NCBI RefSeq assembly: GCF_030732065.1
Contig: NZ_JAVBHX010000001.1
Span: 1 to 64,000 of the forward strand
Length of the DNA: 64,000 nt
Source: Oceanimonas aquatica
Lineage (GTDB): Bacteria > Pseudomonadota > Gammaproteobacteria > Enterobacterales > Aeromonadaceae
Direction: 5' to 3'
Part shown: positions 27,659 through 37,788 of the stretch, piece by piece
How positions within the stretch are numbered: position 1 is the stretch's first letter
How the letters are laid out: the number at the start of each line of letters is the position of its first letter
The notes under the pieces: generated by a model
What the model saw: the letters and a program-made list of their open reading frames with translations, nothing else
Told to the model about the DNA's origin: nothing
Databases searched by the model: none
Program-made: the position numbers and the translations under genes

Positions 27659-28686
27659 CATTAACGCCCCCCCATACCGACACCGATGCTCCCTGGCTCA
27701 GCCTGCTGGGATCCGAGCGCCTTGAAGAAATTCTTCACACCATGCCCGGTGGTTTGCTGTGGGTGGACGGCCACGGTACGGTCAGCCGCGCCAACGCCGC
27801 CGCCCGCGAATTGCTGGGGGAGCCCTTGCTCAACATGCCCTGGCTTGAGGTGATCACCCGGGCCTTTGCCCCCCGGCCCGACGACGGCCTGCAGGTGTCG
27901 CTCAAAAATGGCCGGCGGGTGCAACTGGCCATTTCCCATCTGGAAGGTCAGCCCGGCCAGCTGGTGCAGCTCACCGATCTGACCCCCACCCGGGCCTGGG
28001 CCGAGCAGCAGGGGCATGCCGAGCGGCTGGCGGCGCTGGGGCGCATGGCGGCCACCCTGGCTCACCAAATACGTACGCCCTTGTCGGCGGCCACCCTGTA
28101 TGGCGCCAACCTGGCCAGCCCCGAGCTGAATGCCTCGCAACGGGCGCGGTTTCAGCAGCGGCTGATGGAAAGGCTCACCGACATTGAACGTCAAATAAGC
28201 GACATTCTGCTGTTTGCCCGCCCGGATCAGGCTGCCCTGGCCGAGCCCCTTTGTGTGGACACCCTGCTAAACAGCGCCGCCGATGCGGCCGCTGCTTTGC
28301 TTTCCGGCAAGGCCCGTCTTGAATGCCGGAGTAAAAGCGCGCTGAGCGTACTGGGGAACGGCAACAGCCTGAAGGGCATTTTGCTGAACCTGGTGGAAAA
28401 TGCCATCGAGGCCGGGGCCGATGCCCTTGTTCTGAGTGCTGAGCGTGAAAGGGGCTGGGTTGTCATTCGCCTTGCCGACAACGGCAAAGGCATGGATGAG
28501 GCCCTGCAAAAGGATATATTCACGCCCTTTTATACCACCCGCAGTCAGGGCACGGGCCTGGGGCTGGCAGCGGTGGCCTCGGTCATGCGGGCCCACCAGG
28601 GCCGGGTGGAGGTGAGCTCTGCGCCGGGGCGAGGCACTTGTTTCAGCCTGTGTCTGCCATTGGCGAAGCATGAGGAATCACAATGA
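27652..28686 (+). CDS. flrB: Flagellar sensor histidine kinase FlrB
   Basis: Cytoplasmic kinase that phosphorylates FlrC. The 344-residue protein has no membrane span, a PAS-like domain (about 22-110, MPGGLLWVDGHGTVSRANAA), a HisKA domain with H138 in LAHQIRTPLSA, and an ATPase domain with N-box NLVENAIEAGA and G-box DNGKGMDEAL and GTGLGLA. Starts at 27652 (MSTLTPP) and 27643 are both possible; neither has a good ribosome site, and an inverted repeat covers both. The stop overlaps the flrC start by four bases. Confidence 0.95.
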   Translation: MSTLTPPHTDTDAPWLSLLGSERLEEILHTMPGGLLWVDGHGTVSRANAAARELLGEPLLNMPWLEVITRAFAPRPDDGLQVSLKNGRRVQLAISHLEGQPGQLVQLTDLTPTRAWAEQQGHAERLAALGRMAATLAHQIRTPLSAATLYGANLASPELNASQRARFQQRLMERLTDIERQISDILLFARPDQAALAEPLCVDTLLNSAADAAAALLSGKARLECRSKSALSVLGNGNSLKGILLNLVENAIEAGADALVLSAERERGWVVIRLADNGKGMDEALQKDIFTPFYTTRSQGTGLGLAAVASVMRAHQGRVEVSSAPGRGTCFSLCLPLAKHEESQ

Positions 28687-30011
28687 ATACCGATATTCTG
28701 ATTGTGGAAGACGACACCGGCCTGCAGCAGGCGCTGCAGGACACCCTGGAGCTGGCCGGCCTTGGCTGCGACTGTGTGGCCAGCGCCGAAGACGCCATTA
28801 TTTACCTGCAGCAAACGCCGGTGCGCATGGTGATCACCGATGTGCAAATGGCGGGTATGAACGGTCTGGAGCTGCTGGGCTGGATAAACGAGCGCCTGCC
28901 CGGCCTGCCGGTGCTGGTGATCACCGCTCACGCCCAGGTGTCGGGGGCAGTGGCCGCCATGCGTGCCGGCGCCGTCGACTATCTGGCCAAGCCCTTTACG
29001 CCCGATGCCCTGCTGGAGCGGGTGCGGCGTTTTGTGCGTCCGGCATTGCACAACAATGAAGAGCCCATTGCGGAAGACGCCGCCAGCCGCCACTTGCTGC
29101 AACTGGCGGCCCGTGTGGCGGCCACCGATGCCAGCGTGATGATCTCCGGCCCCAGCGGCACCGGCAAGGAGGTGCTGGCGCGCTTTATTCACCGCCGTTC
29201 GGCCAGAGCCGACAAGCCCTTTGTGGCCATCAACTGTGCCGCCATTCCCGACAACATGCTCGAAGCCACCCTGTTCGGTTATGAAAAGGGGGCCTTTACC
29301 GGCGCCGTGCAGGCCTGTGCGGGCAAGTTTGAGCAGGCCCATGATGGCACCCTGCTGCTGGATGAAATCACCGAAATGGACGTGAATCTGCAGGCCAAGC
29401 TGCTGCGGGTGCTCCAGGAGCAGGAGGTGGAGCGGCTGGGCGGACGCAAGACCCTGCGGCTGAATGTGCGGGTGCTCGCCACCAGCAACCGGGATCTGCG
29501 CCAGGCGGTGAGCGAAGGAAGGTTTCGGGAAGATCTTTTCTACCGGCTGAATGTGTTTCCGCTGGCGTGGCCGGCCCTGGCCGAGCGCCCCGCCGACATA
29601 GTACCGCTGGCCCGGTTTCTGCTGCATCGTCACGCTCAGGCTCAGGGGCGCCATGGCGTGGCACTCTCAAAGCAGGCCGAAACCCGGCTCACGGGCTGGC
29701 ACTGGCCGGGCAATGTGCGCGAGCTGGATAACGTCATGCAGCGGGCGCTGATCCTGGCATCCGAAGACGAGATCGCCGCCGGCGATATTTTGCTGGATGA
29801 GGGCAGCCCGCTTTCCGTGCCGGTGCCGGCCGGTGCCGCGCAGGAGCTGGGTGAAGAGCTGGAAAGCCAGGAGCACCGCATTATTTTGCAGGCGCTGCAC
29901 AGCAGTGGCGGCAGCCGGCGTGAAGTGGCCGAGCAGCTCGGCATCAGCCCGCGCACCCTGCGCTACAAGCTGGCACGCATGCGCGAAGCCGGCATAGAAG
30001 TACCCGCCTGA
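28683..30011 (+). CDS. flrC: Sigma-54 response regulator FlrC (FleR type)
   Basis: Activates class III sigma-54 flagellar operons when phosphorylated by FlrB. The 442-residue protein has a receiver with D53 in MVITDVQMAG and acidic pocket EDD at 9-11, an AAA+ domain with SGPSGTGKEVLARF and KGAFTGAVQ, and a C-terminal Fis-type helix (RREVAEQLGISPRTLRYKLARM). It is translationally coupled to flrB. fliE follows after a sigma-54 promoter. Confidence 0.97.
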   Translation: MNTDILIVEDDTGLQQALQDTLELAGLGCDCVASAEDAIIYLQQTPVRMVITDVQMAGMNGLELLGWINERLPGLPVLVITAHAQVSGAVAAMRAGAVDYLAKPFTPDALLERVRRFVRPALHNNEEPIAEDAASRHLLQLAARVAATDASVMISGPSGTGKEVLARFIHRRSARADKPFVAINCAAIPDNMLEATLFGYEKGAFTGAVQACAGKFEQAHDGTLLLDEITEMDVNLQAKLLRVLQEQEVERLGGRKTLRLNVRVLATSNRDLRQAVSEGRFREDLFYRLNVFPLAWPALAERPADIVPLARFLLHRHAQAQGRHGVALSKQAETRLTGWHWPGNVRELDNVMQRALILASEDEIAAGDILLDEGSPLSVPVPAGAAQELGEELESQEHRIILQALHSSGGSRREVAEQLGISPRTLRYKLARMREAGIEVPA

Positions 30012-30027
30012 CGCCGAAAAGATGAAC

Positions 30028-30043
30028 TGGCCCGGGCTTTGCA
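30028..30043 (+). promoter_or_regulatory. Sigma-54 promoter of the fliE operon
   Basis: TGGCCCGGGCTTTGCA: GG and GC exactly ten bases apart, close to the TGGCAC-N5-TTGCA consensus. It lies about 50 bases upstream of fliE. Expected activator FlrA or FlrC. Confidence 0.85.
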
Positions 30044-30092
30044 TTAAGATGCGTGGGTTGTTTGAAATTTTACTGATTGAGGAGCCAAATTG

Positions 30093-30407
30093 ATGGAAAT
30101 TAAAGCCGCCGCGCTGCTGGCTGAAATGCAGTCCATGCAGGGTGAGGCCCAGAACCTGGCCCCGGTGCAGGGCACCGGCCCTCGTCAGGATTTTTCCGAA
30201 CTGCTGGGCCAGGCCGTCAACAAGGTCAACGGCCTGCAGCAAACCACCGGCGATTTGCGCACCCGTTTTGAGCTGGGTGATCCTTCCGTGGGCCTGGAGC
30301 AGGTGATGATTTCGGCGCAGAAGTCGAGCATTGCCTTTGATGCCACCGTGCAGGTGCGCAACAAGCTGGTGGACGCCTACAAAACCATCATGAACATGCC
30401 GGTGTAA
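30093..30407 (+). CDS. fliE: Flagellar basal-body protein FliE
   Basis: Joins the MS ring to the rod. The 104-residue protein has the family C-terminal part GLEQVMISAQKSSIAFDATVQVRNKLVDAYKTIMNMPV. ATG at 30093 with GAGGAG ten bases before; the TTG three bases earlier is less likely. First gene of fliEFGHIJ. Confidence 0.96.
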   Translation: MEIKAAALLAEMQSMQGEAQNLAPVQGTGPRQDFSELLGQAVNKVNGLQQTTGDLRTRFELGDPSVGLEQVMISAQKSSIAFDATVQVRNKLVDAYKTIMNMPV

Positions 30408-30418
30408 GGAGCTGACGG

Positions 30419-32125
30419 GTGGCTGACAATCCGCTGGCGGAAACCGACAAGAACACACTGCCTGCCAATAACGACGCCTCCGCCATGGAGGCACAAGAGC
30501 GCAAGAGCACGCCCTTTGCCCTGCTGGGCAACACCGACGTGCTGCGTCAGATCGTCATTGTGCTGGCTCTGGCCATTTGCCTGGCCATGGCGGTGTTTGT
30601 GCTGCTGTGGGGCAAGGAGCCCGAAATGCGGCCGCTGGGGGTGTACAGCAATCAGGAACTGATTGAAACCCTCGATTTTCTCGACGCCCAGAAGATTGAA
30701 TACAGCATCGACGGCAACAGCGTGCTGGTGCGCGCCGATCAATACCCCGACATTCAGCTCAGCCTGCGCCGTTCCGGCCTGACTCAGGCCCCTCCCGAAG
30801 GCGACAGCATTTTGCTGTCCGATCCCGGTTTTGGCATCAGCCAGCGGCTGGAGCGGGAACGCCTTAACCTCAGCCGGGAACGTCAGTTGTCCCGGGTGAT
30901 TGAACAATACAACAGTGTGTCCCGGGCTCAGGTGCTGCTGGCCATTCCCCGGGAAAACGTATTCGTGCGCGACAAGCGCAAGCCCAGCGCCACCGTGGTG
31001 TTGAACCTGCGCCGGGGCAGCAGCCTGCGCCAGGAAGAAGTGGACGCCATCGTCGATACCGTGGCCTCGGCGGTGTCGGATCTCACCCCGGGCCGGGTCA
31101 CGGTTACCGACCAGAACGGCCGCCTGCTCAACTCCGGCTCTCAGGATCCGCTGGCCGCCCGCAACCGGCGCGAGTTTGAGCTGCAGCAAAAGCAGGAAGA
31201 AGAATACCGCCAGAAGATTGACGCCATTCTCAGCCCGGTGCTGGGACTGGGCAATTACACCGCCGAGGTGGACCTGCGCCTCGACTTTCGTCGTCGTCAG
31301 CAAACGGTGAAAACCTACAATCCCGACATGCCGGCAGTGCGCTCGGAAATGGTGATGGAAGACAACAGCTCCGGTCGCGGTGCCATTGGCATTCCCGGCG
31401 CGCTCACCAACCAGCCGCCTCAGGACTCCGACATACCCGAGCAGGCCGGTCAGGCGTCGGAAAAATCCGGCACCGAACGCAGCCGGCGTGAAGCCACCCG
31501 CAACTTTGAACTCGACACCACTATCAGCCATACCGAAAGCGCCGTGGGCGACATTCGCCGGCTGACGGTGTCGGTAGCGGTGGATTACAAAACCGTGACC
31601 CAGGCCGACGGCAGCCTGGACCGTGTTCCGCTGGAAAACGCCGAGCTGGCCCGCATCGAGCGCTTGCTGAAAGGCGGCCTGGGCTTTGACGTGAGCCGGG
31701 GCGATGCCCTCGAGGTGGTGAGCATGTCGTTCAACCGCCCCGATCTCGACGCTGTGGCGGACATTCCCTTTTACGAGCAGGCCTGGTTCTGGCGGCTGGC
31801 CCGCATTCTGGGCGCCGTGCTGGTGCTGGTGGTGCTGTTGCTGGCGCTGGTGCGGCCCATGGTAAAACGCCTGCTTAATATCGATGAAAAGACCGACGAG
31901 CTGGATCTCGACGGCCAGAGCGCCCTGGCGGGCAGCGACGATCTGGAGCTGCTGGCGCAACAGGCGGAGCTGGAAGACGGCATGTTCGGCATCAAGGACG
32001 GTCAGCTCAAGCTGCCCAACCTGAACAAGGATGAAGACCTGCTGTCGGCGGTGCGGGCGCTGGTGGCCAACGAGCCGGATCTGGCGGCACAGGTGATCAA
32101 AGACTGGGTACAGAGCGATGAGTGA
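30419..32125 (+). CDS. fliF: Flagellar MS-ring protein FliF
   Basis: Inner-membrane ring that nucleates the basal body and holds the export gate. It has 568 residues with membrane spans near 42-61 (IVIVLALAICLAMAVFVLLW) and 460-479, and a large periplasmic part with the ring-building motif region (SLRRSGLTQAPPEG, RVLLAIP-like AQVLLAIPREN, SGSQDPLAARN). The C-terminus (SAVRALVANEPDLAAQVIKDW) is the FliG-binding tail. It starts at GTG, and its end overlaps fliG by eight bases. Confidence 0.97.
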   Translation: MADNPLAETDKNTLPANNDASAMEAQERKSTPFALLGNTDVLRQIVIVLALAICLAMAVFVLLWGKEPEMRPLGVYSNQELIETLDFLDAQKIEYSIDGNSVLVRADQYPDIQLSLRRSGLTQAPPEGDSILLSDPGFGISQRLERERLNLSRERQLSRVIEQYNSVSRAQVLLAIPRENVFVRDKRKPSATVVLNLRRGSSLRQEEVDAIVDTVASAVSDLTPGRVTVTDQNGRLLNSGSQDPLAARNRREFELQQKQEEEYRQKIDAILSPVLGLGNYTAEVDLRLDFRRRQQTVKTYNPDMPAVRSEMVMEDNSSGRGAIGIPGALTNQPPQDSDIPEQAGQASEKSGTERSRREATRNFELDTTISHTESAVGDIRRLTVSVAVDYKTVTQADGSLDRVPLENAELARIERLLKGGLGFDVSRGDALEVVSMSFNRPDLDAVADIPFYEQAWFWRLARILGAVLVLVVLLLALVRPMVKRLLNIDEKTDELDLDGQSALAGSDDLELLAQQAELEDGMFGIKDGQLKLPNLNKDEDLLSAVRALVANEPDLAAQVIKDWVQSDE

Positions 32126-33164
32126 TGAGCAGGAGCTGGTAATAACCGATGCGCAGCGGCAGTTGCTGTCCCGCATGAGCGGTGCCGAAAAGGCGGCCCT
32201 GCTGATGCTGAGCCTGCGTGAAGACGATGCCGCCCAGATTTTTCGTCATCTGGACCCCAAGCAGGTGCAGCGTCTGGGCATGAAAATGGCCGCCCTGGGC
32301 GACTTTGGCCCGGATCGGGTCAGCGCTGTGCACCGGCTGTTTATCGAGGATATTCAGCGCTTTACCAAAATCGGTGTGGGCAGTCAGGACTTTGTGCGCA
32401 ACGCCCTGGTGGCGGCCCTGGGGGAAGACAAGGCAGGCCGGCTGGTCAACCAGATTGCCGCCGGCGCCGGCTCTCGCGGCCTCGACTCCCTCAAGTGGAT
32501 GGATGCCCGCCAGGTGGCCGGTATTATTCACAACGAGCACCCGCAAATTCAGACCATAGTGCTGTCCTACCTCGACGCCGATCAGGCGGCGGCCATATTG
32601 CAGCAGTTTCCCGAGCCCATGCGGCTGGATCTCATTATGCGCATTGCCGAGCTGGAAGAAGTACAGCCGGCGGCCCTGCAGGAGCTCAACGACATCATGG
32701 AAAAACAGTTTGTCGGCAAGAGCAACGCCAAGGCGGCCAAGATGGGCGGCCTGAAGACCGCCGCCGACATCATGAACTACCTGGATACCTCGGTGGAAGG
32801 CATGCTGATGGACTCTATTCGCGATCAGGACGAGGAAATGAGCATGAAGATCCAGGATCTGATGTTCGTGTTCGAAAACCTGATCGATGTGGACGACCGG
32901 GGCATTCAGGTGCTGCTGCGCGAGGTCAATGCCGAGCTGCTGCAACGGGCGCTCAAGGGCGCCGACGATCAGCTCAAGGAGAAGTTTTTCGGCAACATGT
33001 CGAAGCGGGCCGCGGAAATGCTGCAGGAAGATCTCGAGGCCATGGGGCCGGTGCGGGTCAGCGATGTGGAAGCGGCCCAGCGCGAGATCCTGGCGGTGGC
33101 CCGGCGCCTGTCCGACAGTGGCGAACTGATGCTCTCCAAGGGGAGCGGGGATGACTTTGTATGA
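32118..33164 (+). CDS. fliG: Flagellar motor switch protein FliG
   Basis: Rotor protein that meets the stator and sets torque and direction. The 348 residues include an N-terminal FliF-binding domain (GAEKAALLMLSLREDDAAQIFRHL is the typical pattern), the middle EHPQ motif in HNEHPQIQT, and a C-terminal charged helix (RGIQVLLREVNAELLQRALKG) that bears torque residues. Overlaps fliF and fliH. Confidence 0.98.
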   Translation: MSDEQELVITDAQRQLLSRMSGAEKAALLMLSLREDDAAQIFRHLDPKQVQRLGMKMAALGDFGPDRVSAVHRLFIEDIQRFTKIGVGSQDFVRNALVAALGEDKAGRLVNQIAAGAGSRGLDSLKWMDARQVAGIIHNEHPQIQTIVLSYLDADQAAAILQQFPEPMRLDLIMRIAELEEVQPAALQELNDIMEKQFVGKSNAKAAKMGGLKTAADIMNYLDTSVEGMLMDSIRDQDEEMSMKIQDLMFVFENLIDVDDRGIQVLLREVNAELLQRALKGADDQLKEKFFGNMSKRAAEMLQEDLEAMGPVRVSDVEAAQREILAVARRLSDSGELMLSKGSGDDFV

Positions 33165-33955
33165 GTGGCTATAACGCCAAGGGCCGCATACCCGCCGGGC
33201 AGGCGGCCTGGCAGTGGCCCGAGCTGGAGCTGGCCCGGGAGCCACGGGAAGAGCGCGCCGCCTTGCATCTGCGCACCGAGCCCGAACCCGAGCCGCAAGC
33301 CTCCGAGCCCGCCGAGGAAGCCGCCCCCGAACCCCTTACCGCCGAAGCCCTGGACGCCATTCGTCAGGCCGCCTTTGAAGAAGGCCATGCCGAGGGCAGG
33401 GAGCAGGGGCTGGCCGAGGGCCGGGAAGAAGGCCGCTTGCAGGGCATGCAGGAAGGCCACGAGGCCGGCTTGCAACAGGGGCTGGAGCAGGGCCTAGCGG
33501 AAGGGCGGGAGCAGGTTCAGCAGCAACTGGAATGCTGGAGCGCGCTCACCGAGCAACTGCAGGCGCCACTGGCGCAAATTGATCACACAGTAGAGCAAAG
33601 CCTGGTCATCCTGGCCATGGAGCTGTCCCGCAACCTGTTGAAGGCCGAGGCCAGCGCCTCGCCCAGGCTGCTGCTGGCCACGGTGCAGGAAGCGCTGCAG
33701 GCGCTGCCCCATCACGACGGGCCGCTTACCTTTTACCTGCACGCCGACGATCTGGCCATGCTGGCCGAGCATTACGATGAAGCCGCCCAGGCCAAACGGG
33801 GCTGGGAATTTGTGGCCGAGCCCGGCCTGGCGCGGGGCGAGCTCAGGCTCACCACCGCCATGTCGAGCCTGGACGTGAGTCTGGCCAGCCGTATCGACAC
33901 CCTGATGGCCAATTTTATCAAGGCCAACTGGAGTCGTTTCCATGACGCTGGCTGA
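33161..33955 (+). CDS. fliH: Flagellar export regulator FliH
   Basis: Binds FliI and docks it to the export gate and C-ring. The 264-residue protein has an acidic, low-complexity N-terminus and the hallmark GxxxG-type repeats at about 69-120 ([31 protein letters not shown]), followed by a C-terminal FliH/YscL domain. Overlaps fliI by 14 bases. Confidence 0.95.
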   Translation: MSGYNAKGRIPAGQAAWQWPELELAREPREERAALHLRTEPEPEPQASEPAEEAAPEPLTAEALDAIRQAAFEEGHAEGREQGLAEGREEGRLQGMQEGHEAGLQQGLEQGLAEGREQVQQQLECWSALTEQLQAPLAQIDHTVEQSLVILAMELSRNLLKAEASASPRLLLATVQEALQALPHHDGPLTFYLHADDLAMLAEHYDEAAQAKRGWEFVAEPGLARGELRLTTAMSSLDVSLASRIDTLMANFIKANWSRFHDAG

Positions 33956-35273
33956 GCGGCTGGCCGGCTACCAGACCGCCGGCCTGACGCCGCCCATGGC
34001 CGCCAGCGGCAAACTCACCCGGGTGGTGGGGCTCACCCTGGAAGCGGTGGGCTGCACCGCCGCCGTGGGCAGCCAGTGCAAGGTACAAACCCAGTTCGGT
34101 GAAATGGACGCGGAAGTGGTCGGCTTTGCCGACGACAAGCTCTATTTAATGCCCAGCGAATCCCTCAAGGGCGTGATCCCCGGCGCCCGGGTCACGCCCG
34201 CCGGCGACGGCACCGGCGTGCCCGTGGGCATGGCGCTGCTGGGCCGGGTGATCGACGGTATCGGCCAGCCCCTCGACGGCCTGGGGCCCATTAACACCGG
34301 CACCACCGCCGATTTTGTCTCCCGTCCCATCAACCCCATGGCCCGCCAGCCCATTGAAGCGCCCATGGACGTGGGCGTGCGCGCCATCAATTCGGTGCTG
34401 ACCGTGGGCCAGGGCCAGCGCATGGGGCTGTTTGCCGGCTCCGGCGTGGGCAAGAGTGTGCTGCTGGGCATGATGACCCGGGGCGCCAAGGCCGACGTGG
34501 TGGTGGTGGGGCTCATCGGCGAGCGGGGCCGGGAAGTAAAGGAGTTTATCGACGTGATCCTCGGCGACGAGGGCCGGGCCCGCTCCGTGGTGGTGGCGGC
34601 CCCCGCCGATGCCTCGCCCTTGATGCGCCTCAAGGGCTGTGAAACGGCGCTGACTCTGGCGGAATATTACCGGGATCAGGGCCTGAATGTGCTGCTGCTG
34701 ATGGACTCGCTCACCCGTTACGCCCAGGCTCAGCGAGAAATCGCCCTGGCGGTGGGCGAGCCGCCGGCGAGCAAGGGCTACCCGCCCTCGGTGTTCGCCA
34801 AATTGCCGGCGCTGGTGGAGCGCGCCGGCAACGGCGCCCAAGGCCAGGGCAGCATTACCGCCTTTTTTACCGTGCTGACCGAGGGCGACGACCTGCAGGA
34901 TCCCATTGCCGACGCCGCCCGGGCCATTCTCGACGGCCATATTGTGCTGTCGCGTCAATTGGCCGACAGCGGTCACTATCCGGCCATCGACATCGAAAAG
35001 TCCATCAGCCGGGTGATGACAGCGGTAACCACGCCCGAGCACCAGCAGCAGGCCCGGGCCATCAAGCAGGCCTATGCCCTTTATCAGCAGAATCACGATT
35101 TGATCAACTTGGGCGCCTACAAGAGCGGCGCCGATCCCAGACTCGACATGGCCATCACCATTCGCCCCCGGCTGGAGCGGTTTCTGACCCAGAGCATGAC
35201 CGACGTGTTTGATCTGGACGCCTGTCTGAAAGAGCTGGAAGTGGTGGCCATGCCGCTGCTGAGGGCCGGCTGA
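33942..35273 (+). CDS. fliI: Flagellar export ATPase FliI
   Basis: F1-beta-like ATPase of the flagellar type III exporter. The 443 residues carry Walker [16 protein letters not shown] at about 164-178, [14 protein letters not shown], and Walker [14 protein letters not shown]. The ATG overlaps the fliH end and the stop overlaps the fliJ start by one base (TGATG). Confidence 0.98.
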   Translation: MTLAERLAGYQTAGLTPPMAASGKLTRVVGLTLEAVGCTAAVGSQCKVQTQFGEMDAEVVGFADDKLYLMPSESLKGVIPGARVTPAGDGTGVPVGMALLGRVIDGIGQPLDGLGPINTGTTADFVSRPINPMARQPIEAPMDVGVRAINSVLTVGQGQRMGLFAGSGVGKSVLLGMMTRGAKADVVVVGLIGERGREVKEFIDVILGDEGRARSVVVAAPADASPLMRLKGCETALTLAEYYRDQGLNVLLLMDSLTRYAQAQREIALAVGEPPASKGYPPSVFAKLPALVERAGNGAQGQGSITAFFTVLTEGDDLQDPIADAARAILDGHIVLSRQLADSGHYPAIDIEKSISRVMTAVTTPEHQQQARAIKQAYALYQQNHDLINLGAYKSGADPRLDMAITIRPRLERFLTQSMTDVFDLDACLKELEVVAMPLLRAG

Positions 35274-35710
35274 TGAGCCGGGCCCTGAACCTGCTGCTGG
35301 AGCAGCTGGATGGCGAGGAGCGTAAGGCGGCGGCGGAGCTGAACATTGCGCAATTGCAGGTGCAGCAGATGGAGCAGCAACTGCAGACCCTGAGCCAGTA
35401 CCAGCGTCAGTATGTACAAACCTTTCAGCAACGCGGCCAGAACGGGCTGGATGCTCACCAGTTTGAGCATTTTCGCGGCTTTATCGACAAGCTGGAAGTG
35501 GCACAACAGCAGCAACAGCAAGGCTTGCAGCAAGCCCGGGATCAGCTTACCCAAAGTCGTGAGGCCTGGCTGGCGGTGCGCGCCCGCAAACAGGCCATTG
35601 CCAAGCTGATGGAGCGCGAAAGCGAGCGCAAAAAGCTGGAAGCCGCCCGTCAGGAGCAAAAAATGCTCGACAACCTCGCCATCTACCGGTTTCACCGCAA
35701 GCCGCTTTAG
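35273..35710 (+). CDS. fliJ: Flagellar export protein FliJ
   Basis: Coiled-coil stalk that connects FliI to FlhA and recycles chaperones. The 145 residues are nearly all helical and Q/E/K-rich (QMEQQLQTLSQYQRQYVQ, FIDKLEVAQQQQQQGLQQ), the expected size for FliJ. Last gene of the fliE operon. Confidence 0.95.
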   Translation: MSRALNLLLEQLDGEERKAAAELNIAQLQVQQMEQQLQTLSQYQRQYVQTFQQRGQNGLDAHQFEHFRGFIDKLEVAQQQQQQGLQQARDQLTQSREAWLAVRARKQAIAKLMERESERKKLEAARQEQKMLDNLAIYRFHRKPL

Positions 35711-35751
35711 GTTTTTAATCCGGACTCTTTCCTGCCGGTATTACATAAAGT

Positions 35752-35767
35752 TGGTACATTAATTGCT
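35752..35767 (+). promoter_or_regulatory. Sigma-54 promoter of the fliK operon
   Basis: TTGGTACATTAATTGC has GG (35753-35754) and GC (35765-35766) separated by ten bases, with TTGC intact. It lies in the 115-base gap after fliJ and about 60 bases before fliK. Confidence 0.83.
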
Positions 35768-35825
35768 TTTCTTATGGTCACAGCATTCAGGCCGCACCGG
35801 CCACAGCGACCAACAAGGGATCAGC

Positions 35826-37757
35826 ATGACCACAGTCATTCCCGCCCTGTCCGGCGGCATGGGTTCAGCAAGGTCCGTTTCGCCGCCGGGCGAGGCGGGA
35901 AAACCGTCCGCTTTTTCCGAGCTGCTGGCTCAGGCCGGCAGCGAAGCCGAGGTGGGTAACAGGTTGCCGGCCGATGCCGCCCCTGCGGCCGACACCGGCA
36001 AGGCTCCTGTTCTGGCCGATGAAACGGTCAGCGCGGCCGATGAGGCTGCGGCCGAAACCGATGCTGCCGCCGCAGAAGCCGGTGCCAATAAGTCGTCAAC
36101 CACAGATGCGCCCGGTGTGAGTGCCGAGGCGGAGCAGGGCGCCAATAGCGCGAAAGAGACCGGCGAAGAGCCGCCCGAAGAGGCCGGTCTGCCGGCCGTC
36201 CCTTTGATGGCACCGGGCGGCAAGGTGCTGCCGGAGGCGGCAAACATCAGTACCGAGCAGGCGGACAACGACATGACCGAGCCTCGCCGGAACATGCGTT
36301 CGGCGGGCGAACCCTCGGGCACGCCGCCATCGACCGAGCCAGCGTCAACCAAACCTTCCAGCGCCGCTTTCGAGGGTGGCAGGGCGGTGCCGGTTAGCTC
36401 TGCCAATGATGCTGAAGCCGATGCCGGCCGCCAGCCAGCCGAAACCAAAGCCGCCGCTTCAGCGCAAAACCATGCAGCCGAGTCTGCGTTGGGCAACACC
36501 GTGAACACGCCGCCGTCTTCGGCCGCCGAGGAAGACACGCCGGCAGAGGCTAAACCCGCCCCGTTAAAGCCGGAGTCGGCTCAGGCGGGGCGGTCCGACG
36601 GCATTCCGCTGTCCGGCATGCAGGCCGTACAGGCCAGGCGCACCCAGGCAACGCCGCCGGTGCAGGAAAAAGCACCCGTTATTCAGCCCGGTAACAGCCC
36701 CGAGGCCATGCCGGCCGGCAGCCGACCGGCAGCGGGGGAAGCGATTCCGGCCCATGAGCCGCCGGCGAAGGAAGCCGGTGTACGTCAGCCCGGCATGGGG
36801 CCTGATGCCGCCGAGCGGCAAGCCCCCCGCTCGGCACCGGTGAATTTCGTGGCTGCCGAGCCACCGGCCGCCGAGAGCGATGTGACTCCCGAGCAGGCCG
36901 CTCAGCCCAGGCAGGATGCGGCCGTGACCCGGCAGGATGGCCAGCGTCAGCCCGCCACGCCCGAGTGGCTGGCCCAGATAGAACATGGCCGGCGCTGGCA
37001 GCAGCAGTCCGGTACCACCACCGCCACCGAGCAACCGGCCGAGCTCACGGTCGAGGCCGGCGATACTGAACGGCCGGTGGCGGATAACGCCGGCGAGGCC
37101 AAAGACCAGTCTGCGGATAGTGGCGCACGGGGTGAGCGGCTGGCCGAAGCCATGATGGCGGGGCAGGGCACCGGCCGCGAGGTACCGGTGCAGCAGGCCG
37201 GTGTTTCGGATGGACAGCAGCAGCTTGCCGGGATCTCTGCCGGGCGCGATACGTCCGCTACCATCTCCGAGCGGGCGCCGCTGCCTCAGGGGGAGCGAGT
37301 GCTCAACCTGCACCAGGCCGCCCCCGAGCAAAATGCCCGTCAGCTCAGCCAGCAGGTGCAGGTGATGGTGAACCGGGAATTGCAGGAGGCGGACATTCGT
37401 CTGAACCCGTCGGAGCTGGGCGGCATGCGCATTCAGCTCAAGTTTGATCAAGGCGAGGTCAGCATGCACATTCAGGCTCAGCACGCCCAGGCCCGGGACA
37501 TGCTGGAGCAGGCCATGCCGCGCCTGCGAGACATGCTCAGCCAGCAGGGCATTCAACTGGGCCAGGGGCAGGTGGGTGGCTTTGCCGGCCAGCAGGGCTC
37601 GGCCCAGAACGGTGCCTCGGGGCAGGGTGCAACGGGCCGGGAAAATGGGCATAATCCCTCTCCGTTTGAGCAGGGGCCGGGTGGCGACGAACCGGCCTAC
37701 GGCGGCCAGGCGGCGGGAGCCCTGGCCGGTGATGGCCGCATCGACTTTTTTGCCTGA
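35826..37757 (+). CDS. fliK: Flagellar hook-length control protein FliK
   Basis: Molecular ruler that stops hook growth and switches the exporter to filament substrates. The 643 residues comprise a very long Ala/Pro/Glu-rich disordered N-terminal part (to about 500) and a C-terminal Flg_hook domain (LNPSELGGMRIQLKFDQGE, LEQAMPRLRDMLSQQGIQLG). The ATG at 35826 follows AAGGGA. Longer than the 405-residue Salmonella protein. Confidence 0.93.
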   Translation: MTTVIPALSGGMGSARSVSPPGEAGKPSAFSELLAQAGSEAEVGNRLPADAAPAADTGKAPVLADETVSAADEAAAETDAAAAEAGANKSSTTDAPGVSAEAEQGANSAKETGEEPPEEAGLPAVPLMAPGGKVLPEAANISTEQADNDMTEPRRNMRSAGEPSGTPPSTEPASTKPSSAAFEGGRAVPVSSANDAEADAGRQPAETKAAASAQNHAAESALGNTVNTPPSSAAEEDTPAEAKPAPLKPESAQAGRSDGIPLSGMQAVQARRTQATPPVQEKAPVIQPGNSPEAMPAGSRPAAGEAIPAHEPPAKEAGVRQPGMGPDAAERQAPRSAPVNFVAAEPPAAESDVTPEQAAQPRQDAAVTRQDGQRQPATPEWLAQIEHGRRWQQQSGTTTATEQPAELTVEAGDTERPVADNAGEAKDQSADSGARGERLAEAMMAGQGTGREVPVQQAGVSDGQQQLAGISAGRDTSATISERAPLPQGERVLNLHQAAPEQNARQLSQQVQVMVNRELQEADIRLNPSELGGMRIQLKFDQGEVSMHIQAQHAQARDMLEQAMPRLRDMLSQQGIQLGQGQVGGFAGQQGSAQNGASGQGATGRENGHNPSPFEQGPGGDEPAYGGQAAGALAGDGRIDFFA

Positions 37758-37788
37758 ACGTAACGGGCCGAACCTTTAAGGACACTTC

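Noticed and set aside
30377-32176. Antisense 599-codon frame opposite fliF
   Set aside because: Shadow of fliF with no recognisable motif.
36564-37652. Antisense 362-codon frame opposite fliK
   Set aside because: Reverse reading of the repetitive FliK low-complexity region.
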